64,000 nucleotides of DNA. It comes from Glaciimonas immobilis. Its GTDB lineage: Bacteria; Pseudomonadota; Gammaproteobacteria; Burkholderiales; Burkholderiaceae_D. How positions within the stretch are numbered: position 1 is the stretch's first letter; each line of letters begins with the position of its first letter. The position numbers and the translations under genes are program-made. Below the pieces are notes generated by a model. The model was not told the DNA's origin, did not search any database, and saw only the letters and a program-made list of their open reading frames with translations. The stretch is taken from contig NZ_JAAOZT010000006.1 in the NCBI RefSeq assembly GCF_011947285.1, positions 62,001-126,000 of the forward strand. Direction: 5' to 3'. Of this stretch, positions 16,397 through 24,543 are shown one piece after another.

Positions 16397-17563
16397 TTAA
16401 AGCTCCTGTCCGCGGGCCATGATTTTTCTGGCGAGGCTCATCCGATGCACTTCGCTTGGGCCGTCGTAGATGCGGAAGGCGCGCACATCGCGGAAAATTC
16501 TCTCCACAATTGTTTCGCTAGTGACGCCTTGCCCGCCCAGGATTTGGACGCAACGATCGACTACTCGCCAGATGGCTTCCGAGCTGACTACTTTGGTCAT
16601 GCTTGACTCTACGTTGCCTTTGCCGCCGCGGTCCAGTACGTCAGCACAATGCCAGATCGCCAGGCGTGTTGTATGCAGGTCCATCTCGTTGTCGGCCAGC
16701 ATGAATCCCACGCCTTGATGATCGCCCAGTGCTTTGCCGAAGGATTGCCGCTTGCGTGCATAGTCGCAGGCCACATCGTGTGCGCGTCGTGCTGCGCCTA
16801 GCCAGCGCATGCAGTGGGTTAGCCGGGCCGGTGCCAAACGGATTTGCGCATAGCGAAATCCCTTGCCAATTTCTCCCAATACATCTGTCGCAGGGATCCG
16901 CAGATTTTCGAACCGGAGCACCTGATGACCGCCCGCAAAACAGCTGTCAAGCGAATCCATCGGGCGTTCAACTATAAATCCAGCGCGGTCGGTGTCGGTT
17001 AAAAACATGGTGGCCGAACCATCTTCCATCTTGGCCATGATGATGGCATAGCTAGCACCGTCGGCGCCGGTGATAAACCATTTTCGCCCATTAATAACAT
17101 AGTCGTCACCGTCTCGCACAGCTGTTGTAGCAAGCATCTGAGGGTCGGAGCCAGCACCATCAGGCTCACTCATGGCGAAGCAGGATCGTGTCAGACCCTG
17201 CACCATCGGGGCCAGCCAGCGTGCTTTTTGCGCCTCCGTTGCGACGACTTCCATCAGGTGCACATTGCCTTCGTCGGGCGCGTGGATATTTAATGCGACC
17301 GGGCCCAATGGCGAATAGCCAGCTTCCTCAAAGACAATGGCTTTGGCGATATGTGAAAGGCCTAAACCACCCATCGCGATCGAGGCATGCGGCGTAAGCA
17401 AACCATGCGGACGGGCTTTTTCAATCAGCGCCTGGCGCAGTTCTGCACTTGGCCCGTGCGGCGATTGACGCGTATCGTGTTCCATTGGAATAATTTCATC
17501 GGCGATGAAACGTCGGGTCTTAATCTGCAATGCCTGCAGATCATCGGGAATGCTAAAGTCCAT
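16397..17563 (-). CDS. Acyl-CoA dehydrogenase family protein, LvaC-like
   Basis: 388-residue flavoprotein of the acyl-CoA dehydrogenase family: FAMSEPDGAGSDP (FAD/substrate block), FITGADGASYAI, FRDVRAFRIYDGPSEVHRMSLARKI at the C terminus. It matches the ACAD10/11 subgroup, which works with phosphotransferase-fold kinases on 4-phosphoacyl-CoA. In the lva pathway LvaC converts 4-phosphovaleryl-CoA to 3-hydroxyvaleryl-CoA. An AAGGA site lies 8 bases before the ATG. It follows the DUF6285 gene after 68 bases and is fused head-to-tail with the SDR gene. The electron partner would be ETF. Biochemical role inferred from the conserved gene set. Confidence 0.85.
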   Translation of the reverse strand: MDFSIPDDLQALQIKTRRFIADEIIPMEHDTRQSPHGPSAELRQALIEKARPHGLLTPHASIAMGGLGLSHIAKAIVFEEAGYSPLGPVALNIHAPDEGNVHLMEVVATEAQKARWLAPMVQGLTRSCFAMSEPDGAGSDPQMLATTAVRDGDDYVINGRKWFITGADGASYAIIMAKMEDGSATMFLTDTDRAGFIVERPMDSLDSCFAGGHQVLRFENLRIPATDVLGEIGKGFRYAQIRLAPARLTHCMRWLGAARRAHDVACDYARKRQSFGKALGDHQGVGFMLADNEMDLHTTRLAIWHCADVLDRGGKGNVESSMTKVVSSEAIWRVVDRCVQILGGQGVTSETIVERIFRDVRAFRIYDGPSEVHRMSLARKIMARGQEL

Positions 17564-17631
17564 CGGATTAATCCTTAAAAAGGTACTAACAAAGGCCGCG
17601 ATTTTTCAAATAGAGCGTCACGCGGGCGGCG

Positions 17632-18042
17632 CTAAGAACGGTTTACACGGGGGGAAATCGCACGCGGATTTGAGATCGCCAATTTGCTTTGGGTGATCGT
17701 TGTCAGTGCCGCCAGCAATGCGTTCTGCATCGCACCGGCGCTGTCATAATCCCCATTGCGGATGGCAACGCATAGGGCACGTTGATCATTGGCAGAATCC
17801 TTGGATGCAGGGTTGGGGATTTTTGCATCGCTCAGAAGCTGACGCAGAAGCACTTGTTCTAACTGAACGGCCTCTGGACCCAGCTTCAGCTCGCGGCTTG
17901 CGATCTGCATCGCATTGGCAATCATGCGCGCCTCATAGCGCAGCGAATCCGGCAACGACGGCAGGATATGCTGGAGCAACGCCGCGCGCGCGGTGGTCAA
18001 AAGCTCGTGTGCATCTACTTGCGCATTTATTTGCTTATTCAT
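17632..18042 (-). CDS. DUF6285 protein, LvaB-like kinase partner
   Basis: 136-residue mostly helical soluble protein without membrane segments. It begins MNKQINAQVDAHELL and has the LPSLPDSLRYEARMIANAMQIASREL stretch typical of DUF6285. In Pseudomonas putida the equivalent small protein LvaB is needed with the kinase LvaA to phosphorylate 4-hydroxyvaleryl-CoA. Its start overlaps the last 8 bases of the kinase gene, so the two are translationally coupled, as expected for complex partners. No catalytic residues are evident. Confidence 0.8.
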   Translation of the reverse strand: MNKQINAQVDAHELLTTARAALLQHILPSLPDSLRYEARMIANAMQIASRELKLGPEAVQLEQVLLRQLLSDAKIPNPASKDSANDQRALCVAIRNGDYDSAGAMQNALLAALTTITQSKLAISNPRAISPRVNRS

Positions 18043-19111
18043 TGCCGCCTCTGGTCAAAGATAAAATTTCATATTCCAGCTCCGGTAACATGCGTCCGGT
18101 CAGCGCCAGTTCTAGCGATGTTTGTTGTCCCGAGAGGTGTCTGTCGGCTTGTTGCAGAGCGATAATCGCCCAGCGCAAATGCGCCATCACTTGCCAAAAA
18201 ATCAGATCGTCGCGGGTAATGGTCAGGTCGGAAACGCTGGCATAACCACGTAAAAAATCGTCAATGTCGCCTATGCCACCAGCCTCGCGTTGCGGTGCTG
18301 CAAAACGCCAGCAGCGCGCGGCAAACCAGCCAATGTCCTCATGCGGATCACCCCATCCTGTAAATTCCCAATCCAGCAAGCCGCTCAATTTACCCTCATG
18401 CACCATGTAATTACCAGTGCGGTAATCGCGATGGAGTAAGCACACCGGCGCTGCTGCGGGGCTATTGCGCTCGCACCAGCGTAGGCCCCACTCCAATACT
18501 GGCGCAGACGCATTCAATGTATCGAGATAACCGCGATAGGCCGCAACGCTGGCGAGTGCAGGGTGGGCAACGGGCGGAGGTAAAAATGCAAGGTCGGCGT
18601 TGGGTGGATGTATCGTGTGTAACCGCGCCATGTTGGCCCCAAGCTCCGCGGCTAGTGCGGGGCGGTCTGGAACAAGGGCGTCATCGCCGGTAACGCGATG
18701 ACCAGCGGCGACGCCGGAGACACATTCCATCAGAAAAAAATCGCGGCCTATGATTGATTTATCCTCGCAGCACCACAGTACTTTCGGTGCTTTAACGCCA
18801 GCCTGATGAGCCACACGCAGCACCGCGAATTCTTGTGCTCTGCTAAGACTAACCGGCACGCTTGAGAGGGCATCGGTGCGCAACACCCAGCGCTGGGTAC
18901 CGTCATAAGGGCCGCCGATAATCTCCACCACCAATAACCAATTTTCCTGAATCGCACCGCCCGACAGGCGTTCGAGTTGTTGGATGTTGAGATCGGTTGC
19001 CGCGGTAATCGACTGAATATAAATTTTTAGCGGACCGCGTGCTTCATTAATTTCTCCGCAGAAGGTCGGCGATTTGTGCCCTTCTACAAGCGGTTGGTTG
19101 CTGAGTGTCAT
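18035..19111 (-). CDS. Phosphotransferase (APH-fold) kinase, LvaA-like
   Basis: 358-residue kinase of the aminoglycoside phosphotransferase superfamily, subgroup ACAD10/ACAD11-like. The catalytic loop HRDYRTGN is at residues 227-234 with catalytic Asp229, and the metal-binding LLDWEF is at 245-250 with Asp247. The N-lobe is LSGGAIQENWLL. In this subgroup the substrate is a 4-hydroxyacyl-CoA rather than an antibiotic. It is the first gene of the minus-strand operon (kinase, DUF6285, acyl-CoA dehydrogenase, SDR). A near-perfect sigma-54 promoter lies about 100 bases upstream of the ATG. Antibiotic resistance is unlikely in this context. Confidence 0.85.
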   Translation of the reverse strand: MTLSNQPLVEGHKSPTFCGEINEARGPLKIYIQSITAATDLNIQQLERLSGGAIQENWLLVVEIIGGPYDGTQRWVLRTDALSSVPVSLSRAQEFAVLRVAHQAGVKAPKVLWCCEDKSIIGRDFFLMECVSGVAAGHRVTGDDALVPDRPALAAELGANMARLHTIHPPNADLAFLPPPVAHPALASVAAYRGYLDTLNASAPVLEWGLRWCERNSPAAAPVCLLHRDYRTGNYMVHEGKLSGLLDWEFTGWGDPHEDIGWFAARCWRFAAPQREAGGIGDIDDFLRGYASVSDLTITRDDLIFWQVMAHLRWAIIALQQADRHLSGQQTSLELALTGRMLPELEYEILSLTRGGNE

Positions 19112-19212
19112 GTTTTAAATGCTTTCCTATAGGGAAACGGTAGGGATGCCACGCATGCCCTCAGAAGTTTTTGCTTAACTAACCGCCAAGTGCTCTTAAT
19201 AATGCAACTAAA

Positions 19213-19227
19213 GCAATCGGCATGCCA
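19213..19227 (-). promoter_or_regulatory. Sigma-54 (-24/-12) promoter of the lvaA-like operon
   Basis: Read on the minus strand the sequence is TGGCATG-CCGA-TTGC. This matches the consensus TGGCACG-N4-TTGC at every position except C to T at the sixth base, with exact spacing. Transcription would start near 19201, about 90 bases before the kinase ATG. The divergently encoded AAA+ activator is the natural partner. Confidence 0.8.
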
Positions 19228-19241
19228 GACATCTCTAGGAG

Positions 19242-19268
19242 GCTGCGCTCCCATTAAAATAGCGCAGC
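19242..19268. promoter_or_regulatory. Inverted repeat, candidate activator site
   Basis: GCTGCGCT and its exact reverse complement AGCGCAGC are separated by 11 bases. The pair lies about 15 bases upstream of the -24 element, its centre about 54 bases from the predicted start. This could be a binding site for the divergent activator, though upstream activating sequences are usually farther away. Confidence 0.45.
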
Positions 19269-19467
19269 AGTTCGGGCATTGGCGTCTAAGGCTGGATCGA
19301 TCGGCGCGTTTCCTTCCCCAAATTTTTGCGTTTTTTGAATTTTCTTCTTGGGGTGACGTATTAATCCTTTATAAGTAATTTTATTGTCAAAATTGATTTT
19401 TAATAAGTATAGGCCCTTGCTGTTCGATGTTTAAGGAATTACGCGTGTCATATTGAGTGTGTCAGAT

Positions 19468-19497
19468 TTGAAAGTATTGTTTCAATTTTGCTATAAA
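19468..19497 (+). promoter_or_regulatory. Sigma-70-type promoter of the lvaR-like gene
   Basis: TTGAAA and TATAAA are separated by 18 bases, giving a start near 19504 about 60 bases before the regulator ATG. The fit is good but not perfect. Confidence 0.5.
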
Positions 19498-19563
19498 ATG
19501 CACCATACTGAAATTTAGGGACTATTTGGTCCAGCTAATGTGTCCGTTGCTCTATGAGATCCC

Positions 19564-21744
19564 ATGCCTAAATCTTTATTCCCTACGGTCGCGCCGAGTC
19601 TGTCATCGCCGAGCCCACAGGTCGTCGTGCTCATTAGTCATCTACGCAAGCCGGACAAAACAAGTCATCTGGCACAAGTGGTCAATAAGGTGATTGCAGG
19701 ATACGGTGCAGAGGCCCGTATGCGGGTGATTGATACCGCTTTGTCGGAGGCTTTATCGGTTGCGCGCGAGCTTGAGCAGAGCAACGGCGTGGATGTATTT
19801 ATTTGCGCCAGTGCAACAGCAGGGTATTTGCGCAAGCGTTTATCGCGTCCAGTCGTTTCGATGCGGGTTGGCGGCCCGGATTTGCTGCGGACGCTGGATC
19901 AGGCACGCGTAATTTCAACGGATGTCGCGATTCTTAGCTATCGAAAAATAAATGAAGACCTGGCCCAAATGGGCCCTTTGTTTACGGTGCAAATCCGGCA
20001 GGAAAGTTATACGACGCTGGAGGAGGCCCGCCGTATCGTTCAGCGTCTGGCCTGCGACGGTTATAAAGTAATGATCGGCTCTTCGACGGCCGTGGAGCTG
20101 GCCGAAGAGGAGGGCATGACCGGGATTTTGTCGTTGACCACGGAGGCGGTACGCAAGGCGTTTGATGATGCGCTGGCGATCTGCCGTAGCCAAAAGATAG
20201 AAGTCGCTAAAAGCCAGCGCCTCAACGCTGTATTGCAGCATCTGACCGATGGCGTCATTGCCGTTGACAGCAAGGGCGATGTCCAATCGATCAATCCGTC
20301 GATGCTACGACTGCTGGATATTCCACTGGAGTGGGCGAGGGGGCGTTCGATTAGCACAATTGCGCCCGGGCTGGATATCGCTGACGTTTTGCGCACCGGA
20401 ATAAGTGAAGAAAATCGCGTGATCTTGATTGGCAATCAATTTACCGACGGTAAGTTGAGGGGCAAGCTCAACAGTGACAGGGGCGACCAGACAAATAACC
20501 GGGCGACCGATTCTGGCCCCAATCAAAGTGCCAATCAAAGTGCCAATCAAAGCGGCAATCAAAGCGGCAATCAAAGCACCAACCAACGCACCAGCCGTAC
20601 GGTGATCGCTAGCATCATGCCGATTCATGAGGACGGCGTACTCACCGGTGCAGTATTGACCTGTCAGGAAATGACAGCGGTACAACGCGCCGACCGTCGC
20701 ATTCGCTCAGTGACCCGCCCTAGTCAATTTACAGCCCGTTATCAGTTGGAGCAGATTAATGGGGATTGCCCAAAAATTCGTGAGGTGGTGCGTCTGGCGC
20801 AACGCTATGCATCCACTGATTCCACCATTCTGGTCACAGGCGAGAGTGGTACCGGCAAGGAGCTTTTGGCGCAAGGTATTCACAACGCCAGCAGTCGTCA
20901 TCGTGGACCCTTTGTGCCGATTAACTGCGCCGGATTTCCTGAAACGCTGATAGAAAGCGAGTTGTTCGGCTACGAGGAGGGCGCATTCACCGGATCGCGT
21001 AAAGGGGGAAAGCCGGGGCTCTTTGAGGCCGCCCACACTGGCACGGTATTTTTGGATGAAATCGGCGATATGCCGGTATTTTTGCAAACCCGTTTGCTGC
21101 GCGTACTGCAAGAGCGGGAGGTGTTGCGCCTCGGTGCGGTTGAACCGACTCCTATCGACATACGGATCGTTGCGGCGACCCATTGCGACCTGCGTCAGAG
21201 AATTGAGGAGGGAAGGTTTCGGGAAGATTTATTTTACAGGCTGAATATTTTGCGGATAGAGGTCCCGTCGTTGCGTGAGAGAAAAGCCGATATCCCGGTG
21301 ATCGCGCGCAGAATTTTGGAGCAGATCATCGCGCGCACCGGGCGTGCCGTGCAAAGTGATCATTTGCTGAATGCGCTATCGCCTTATCTGGAAAAATATC
21401 ATTGGCCGGGCAATATTCGCGAGCTTGAAAATATCATAGAAAGAGCCGTATTATCGGTGGGTGATATCGCCGCCCCGCATGATGTGGATCAACGCTGGTT
21501 ACGTAGTCTCGTACCTGAATTTTTTGAAATATCCTCTCGTGAGCGGCAGGACCGGGTGGAGCTAGTATCTCCCGGGCAAGGGCCTGACTTGCGCGCAATG
21601 GGCAAGGCCGCAGAAATAAGTCACATCAAACAAGTGCTGGATGCGTGCGGCGGTAATCTTGAAAAAGCCGCGCGCGAACTTGGCATCAGTCGGTCCACGC
21701 TATGGCGACGCCTGCGATCGGGCCGTGCGGTTGTTGGAGCCTGA
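19564..21744 (+). CDS. Sigma-54-dependent activator with PrpR-type sensor domain, LvaR-like
   Basis: 726-residue enhancer-binding protein. Residues about 1-190 form a PrpR_N-type ligand domain (VVVLISHLRKPDK, then MIGSSTAVELAEEEG). About 205-370 is a PAS-like region, followed by the AAA+ domain with Walker A GESGTGKE at 426-433 and the sigma-54 contact loop GAFTGS at 473-478. A Fis-type helix-turn-helix (LEKAARELGISRSTLWRRL) closes the protein. Six 12-base repeats encode an Asn-Gln-Ser-rich insert (about residues 320-343) within the PAS region. It is divergent from the lvaA-like operon, and lvaE-like follows. LvaR of Pseudomonas putida is the closest functional analogue. The inducer may be the acid or its CoA derivative. 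Confidence 0.85.
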   Translation: MPKSLFPTVAPSLSSPSPQVVVLISHLRKPDKTSHLAQVVNKVIAGYGAEARMRVIDTALSEALSVARELEQSNGVDVFICASATAGYLRKRLSRPVVSMRVGGPDLLRTLDQARVISTDVAILSYRKINEDLAQMGPLFTVQIRQESYTTLEEARRIVQRLACDGYKVMIGSSTAVELAEEEGMTGILSLTTEAVRKAFDDALAICRSQKIEVAKSQRLNAVLQHLTDGVIAVDSKGDVQSINPSMLRLLDIPLEWARGRSISTIAPGLDIADVLRTGISEENRVILIGNQFTDGKLRGKLNSDRGDQTNNRATDSGPNQSANQSANQSGNQSGNQSTNQRTSRTVIASIMPIHEDGVLTGAVLTCQEMTAVQRADRRIRSVTRPSQFTARYQLEQINGDCPKIREVVRLAQRYASTDSTILVTGESGTGKELLAQGIHNASSRHRGPFVPINCAGFPETLIESELFGYEEGAFTGSRKGGKPGLFEAAHTGTVFLDEIGDMPVFLQTRLLRVLQEREVLRLGAVEPTPIDIRIVAATHCDLRQRIEEGRFREDLFYRLNILRIEVPSLRERKADIPVIARRILEQIIARTGRAVQSDHLLNALSPYLEKYHWPGNIRELENIIERAVLSVGDIAAPHDVDQRWLRSLVPEFFEISSRERQDRVELVSPGQGPDLRAMGKAAEISHIKQVLDACGGNLEKAARELGISRSTLWRRLRSGRAVVGA
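20521..20592 (+). repeat. Six-unit 12-bp in-frame repeat in the activator gene
   Basis: The unit AATCAAAGTGCC or AATCAAAGCGGC occurs six times in register, the last copy diverged, encoding repeats of Asn-Gln-Ser-Xaa. The unit is a multiple of three, so copy-number change keeps the reading frame. It sits in the linker or PAS region, outside the AAA+ domain. Confidence 0.9.
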
Positions 21745-21760
21745 GCATCGTTAGCCAACC

Positions 21761-21775
21761 TGGCACGCGTGTTGT
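21761..21775 (+). promoter_or_regulatory. Sigma-54 promoter of the lvaE-like gene
   Basis: TGGCACG-CGTG-TTGT matches the sigma-54 consensus at every -24 base and three of four -12 bases, with exact spacing. It lies 17 bases after the activator stop and about 155 bases before the synthetase start, so transcription would begin near 21787. It pairs with the promoter at 19213-19227 to form a two-promoter regulon. Confidence 0.65.
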
Positions 21776-21929
21776 TAAAAGTAATAAATGCATGTTGAAG
21801 CATCGTCGTAAAGCATCCTTGTGAAACATCGAATAGCGCGGCTTAAAAAATGAGCGATGTGTCGGATGAAATGTAGAATTAAGCTTCAATTGATTTTCAA
21901 CCGAAAAAAATAAATAATAGGAGAATGTC

Positions 21930-23573
21930 GTGCGCGCAATTAACCAAGCCGATTTACCCAAGACCCGTGCCAATTATGTTCCACTTTCTCCTGTGCAATT
22001 TCTGGAGCGCAGCGCGCTAATCTATCCCGATAAAATTGCAATCCGCTACGACGCGGTGGTCTATACCTATCGCGAGTTTGAGGCCCGATGCAGACGCCTG
22101 GCGTCGGCGTTATCTGAACGCGGCATCGGACGCGGCGATACGGTCGCGGTGCTTGCCCCCAATGTGCCTGCAATGCTGGAGGCGCATTACGGCATCCCCG
22201 CGCTGGGCGCCATTCTGAACCCATTGAATTATCGACTTGATGCGCCAACAATTGCCTATTGCCTGAATTATGGCGAGGCAAAAGCGCTGATCGTCGACGT
22301 GGAGTTTTTGCCGCTGCTTACGGACGTTTTACCATTGCTTGAGCACGATATTTTACTCATCACAATTGAGGATACATGCGTGGAATCGGCGGTAAATTTT
22401 GCAGATGTAGAAAGACATGCGCATATCTATTACGAAGAATTATTGTCCGAAGGCGACCCTGAATATCTTTGGGCAGGTCCGGATGATGAGTGGGATTCGC
22501 TCTCCTTATTATTTACCTCCGGTACGACCGGCGACCCCAAAGGGGTTTTGTATCATCATCGCGGTGCTTATCTCAACGCGCTCGGCAGTGCGCTGGCTTT
22601 TGGTCTGCTGCCGTCCAGTGTTTACCTTTGGACCTTGCCCATGTTTCATTGCAACGGCTGGACCTACACTTGGGCAGTAACCGCTGCTGGCGGCACACAT
22701 GTTTGTTTACGGCGGGTCGAGCCAGCCCGCATTTTCAGGATAATTCAAGAGCATGTAGTCACGCATTTGTGCGGCGCGCCGATAGTATTGAGTATGCTGA
22801 TTCATGCGCCGGAAGAGGTAAAAATTCAGTTTGATCATCCGGTGGAAATATTAACGGGTGGCGCCGCGCCACCGTCTACGGTGATTGATGCAACCGAAAA
22901 AATGGGATTCAAAGTGACGCATGCGTATGGTTTGACGGAATCGTACGGGCCGTCAATGATATGCGCCTGGCAGGACGAATGGGCCGGTTTGCCATTGATC
23001 GAAAGATCGCAGCGGATGGCTCGCCAAGGTGTGCCGATGCTCACCATGGCGTACGCGACGGTAGCAGATCCAGACACGCACTTTGCCGTACCCCAAGACG
23101 GCGTAACGATGGGCGAGCTGATGCTGCGCAGTAATACTTTGATGAAAGGTTATCTGAAAGATCAACCTGCTACCGATATGGCGTTTCGGGAAGGTTGGTT
23201 TCACACCGGCGATCTGGCGGTCTGGCATGCGGACAACTACGTTGAAATAAAGGACCGCTCCAAGGATATTATTATTTCAGGCGGTGAAAATATCTCATCG
23301 CTGGAAGTGGAGGAGTGCCTGTATCGTCATCCACAAGTCATGGAGGCTGCGGTGGTTGCCAGACCGGATGCAAAATGGGGAGAGACGCCCTGTGCTTTTG
23401 TGACACTTAAGCCCGATACGGCTGCGATAACTGAGGAGGAAATTATCGCTTGGTGTCAGCAGCATATTGCGCGGTATAAAGTGCCACGCTCGGTAGTGTT
23501 CGGACCGCTGGATAAAACCGCGACAGGAAAGATACAAAAATTTACTCTTAGGGAACGGGCAAAAAATTTATAA
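21930..23573 (+). CDS. Acyl-CoA synthetase, LvaE-like
   Basis: 547-residue AMP-forming acyl-CoA ligase. The P-loop is LLFTSGTTGDPKGV, the mid motif HAYGLTESYGP, then GWFHTGDLAVWHADNYVEIKDRSKDIIISGGENIS, and the C-terminal lysine in DKTATGKIQKF. It is of the medium-chain/methylmercaptopropionate-like clade. GTG at 21930 is the start, with AGGAG at proper spacing. A nearby ATG at 21925 is out of frame. In the levulinate pathway this enzyme makes levulinyl-CoA. Here the gene is downstream of the regulator on the opposite strand to the rest of the operon and has its own sigma-54 promoter, unlike the compact P. putida operon. Confidence 0.85.
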   Translation: MRAINQADLPKTRANYVPLSPVQFLERSALIYPDKIAIRYDAVVYTYREFEARCRRLASALSERGIGRGDTVAVLAPNVPAMLEAHYGIPALGAILNPLNYRLDAPTIAYCLNYGEAKALIVDVEFLPLLTDVLPLLEHDILLITIEDTCVESAVNFADVERHAHIYYEELLSEGDPEYLWAGPDDEWDSLSLLFTSGTTGDPKGVLYHHRGAYLNALGSALAFGLLPSSVYLWTLPMFHCNGWTYTWAVTAAGGTHVCLRRVEPARIFRIIQEHVVTHLCGAPIVLSMLIHAPEEVKIQFDHPVEILTGGAAPPSTVIDATEKMGFKVTHAYGLTESYGPSMICAWQDEWAGLPLIERSQRMARQGVPMLTMAYATVADPDTHFAVPQDGVTMGELMLRSNTLMKGYLKDQPATDMAFREGWFHTGDLAVWHADNYVEIKDRSKDIIISGGENISSLEVEECLYRHPQVMEAAVVARPDAKWGETPCAFVTLKPDTAAITEEEIIAWCQQHIARYKVPRSVVFGPLDKTATGKIQKFTLRERAKNL

Positions 23574-23756
23574 TTTATTGCTTCGTTTTAATAGAATTAT
23601 CCATCCCCATAGTAGCCACTGCTGCCACATGCAGAGGTGTTTTCCTCCGCGAATTTCACCCGAGATATTTTGTTGCCTTGGGTGAACTATTTATTTAATA
23701 CATAATTATTTAGATAGTTTATGATCAGATTTTCAGGCCTTTACGAGTGGTATTAA

Positions 23757-24332
23757 ATGTTTCGCCGGCTACCTATTTCATTAACGTTATCGGCGCGTTT
23801 CGTTTTAGTTTTTGGGATTTTTACTTCCACTTTGCTTTTTTTGGTGGTCTGTCAACAAGAACGCGGCGTTGAGCGACATAATTTCGAGCGCCACGCGCAA
23901 TTGAGGATAGCCGTGGTTGAACCCGGCACGTCAGACGCTGTTAAGGCACTGCGCGTTGTGAATCAGTTATTTGTGATGAACAGGGCGGTAGCGCCCGAAC
24001 AATCCCATGTTTTTACGCAACCCCTTCGGGAGCGTCATCCCTTCATTGAGCGACCACCATTTGAAGCGCGCATACATTTTGATACGGGTAGCATAACAAT
24101 CGATGGAAGCTTGCCCGTCAAGCACATGCCTGCCGGTGTAAAAAAAAATTACCGCGTTCTCGAACATATTGAACCCATGCGCAGCATTGAGGGCGTCTTC
24201 ATATTCAATGCAGCATCATTGCTGTATCAGAATGCTGCGGTTCAACACGCAGAAGACACGGGATTGCAATCTGCCACCACTCTTTTTCATTTCCTGAAAA
24301 AAGCGCTGAACCGCGCGGGTTTCATATCATGA
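23757..24332 (+). pseudogene. Truncated CHASE-domain sensor protein
   Basis: 191-residue frame that begins with a membrane segment (ARFVLVFGIFTSTLLFLVV) and continues into a periplasmic sensor resembling the CHASE domain: HPFIE, PPFEARIHFD, then KKNYRVLEHIEPM and AEDTGLQSATT, a familiar block order. It stops right where a kinase, GGDEF or EAL output domain should begin. The next 211 bases (24333-24543) contain no recognisable kinase sequence, and the intact response regulator starts at 24544. The original gene was probably a sensor kinase for that regulator, now reduced to its input domain. The short insert FDTGSITIDG may also mark an internal loss. Confidence 0.6.
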
Positions 24333-24543
24333 TGCCGCTTTCCACTCGTGGTACGGCGCGTGAAGCTGTCGATGCTGTCGCTCCGCGGTGCGTGGAAGTC
24401 GTGGGTTATACAGCCACCATGTTGCGCGCTGGCGGCGTGTTCGATAAGATATTTGCGCCATCACAAAAATTCGCGATTGAAGGTAAGTGGAACGTTGAGT
24501 ATGAGTACAGCAGTGCTCTTACGTCTGGCGCTGGAGCAAGAAA

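Larger units (their letters stand above)
19112..19563. other. Divergent control region between lvaA-like and lvaR-like genes
   Basis: This 452-base region holds a sigma-54 promoter for the leftward operon (19213-19227), an inverted repeat that could be an activator site (19242-19268) and a sigma-70-type promoter for the regulator (19468-19497). No gene is visible in it. Confidence 0.65.

Noticed and set aside
18035-19111. Aminoglycoside resistance reading of the phosphotransferase
   Set aside because: The kinase motif is shared, but the ACAD, DUF6285 and SDR operon context points to an acyl-CoA pathway.
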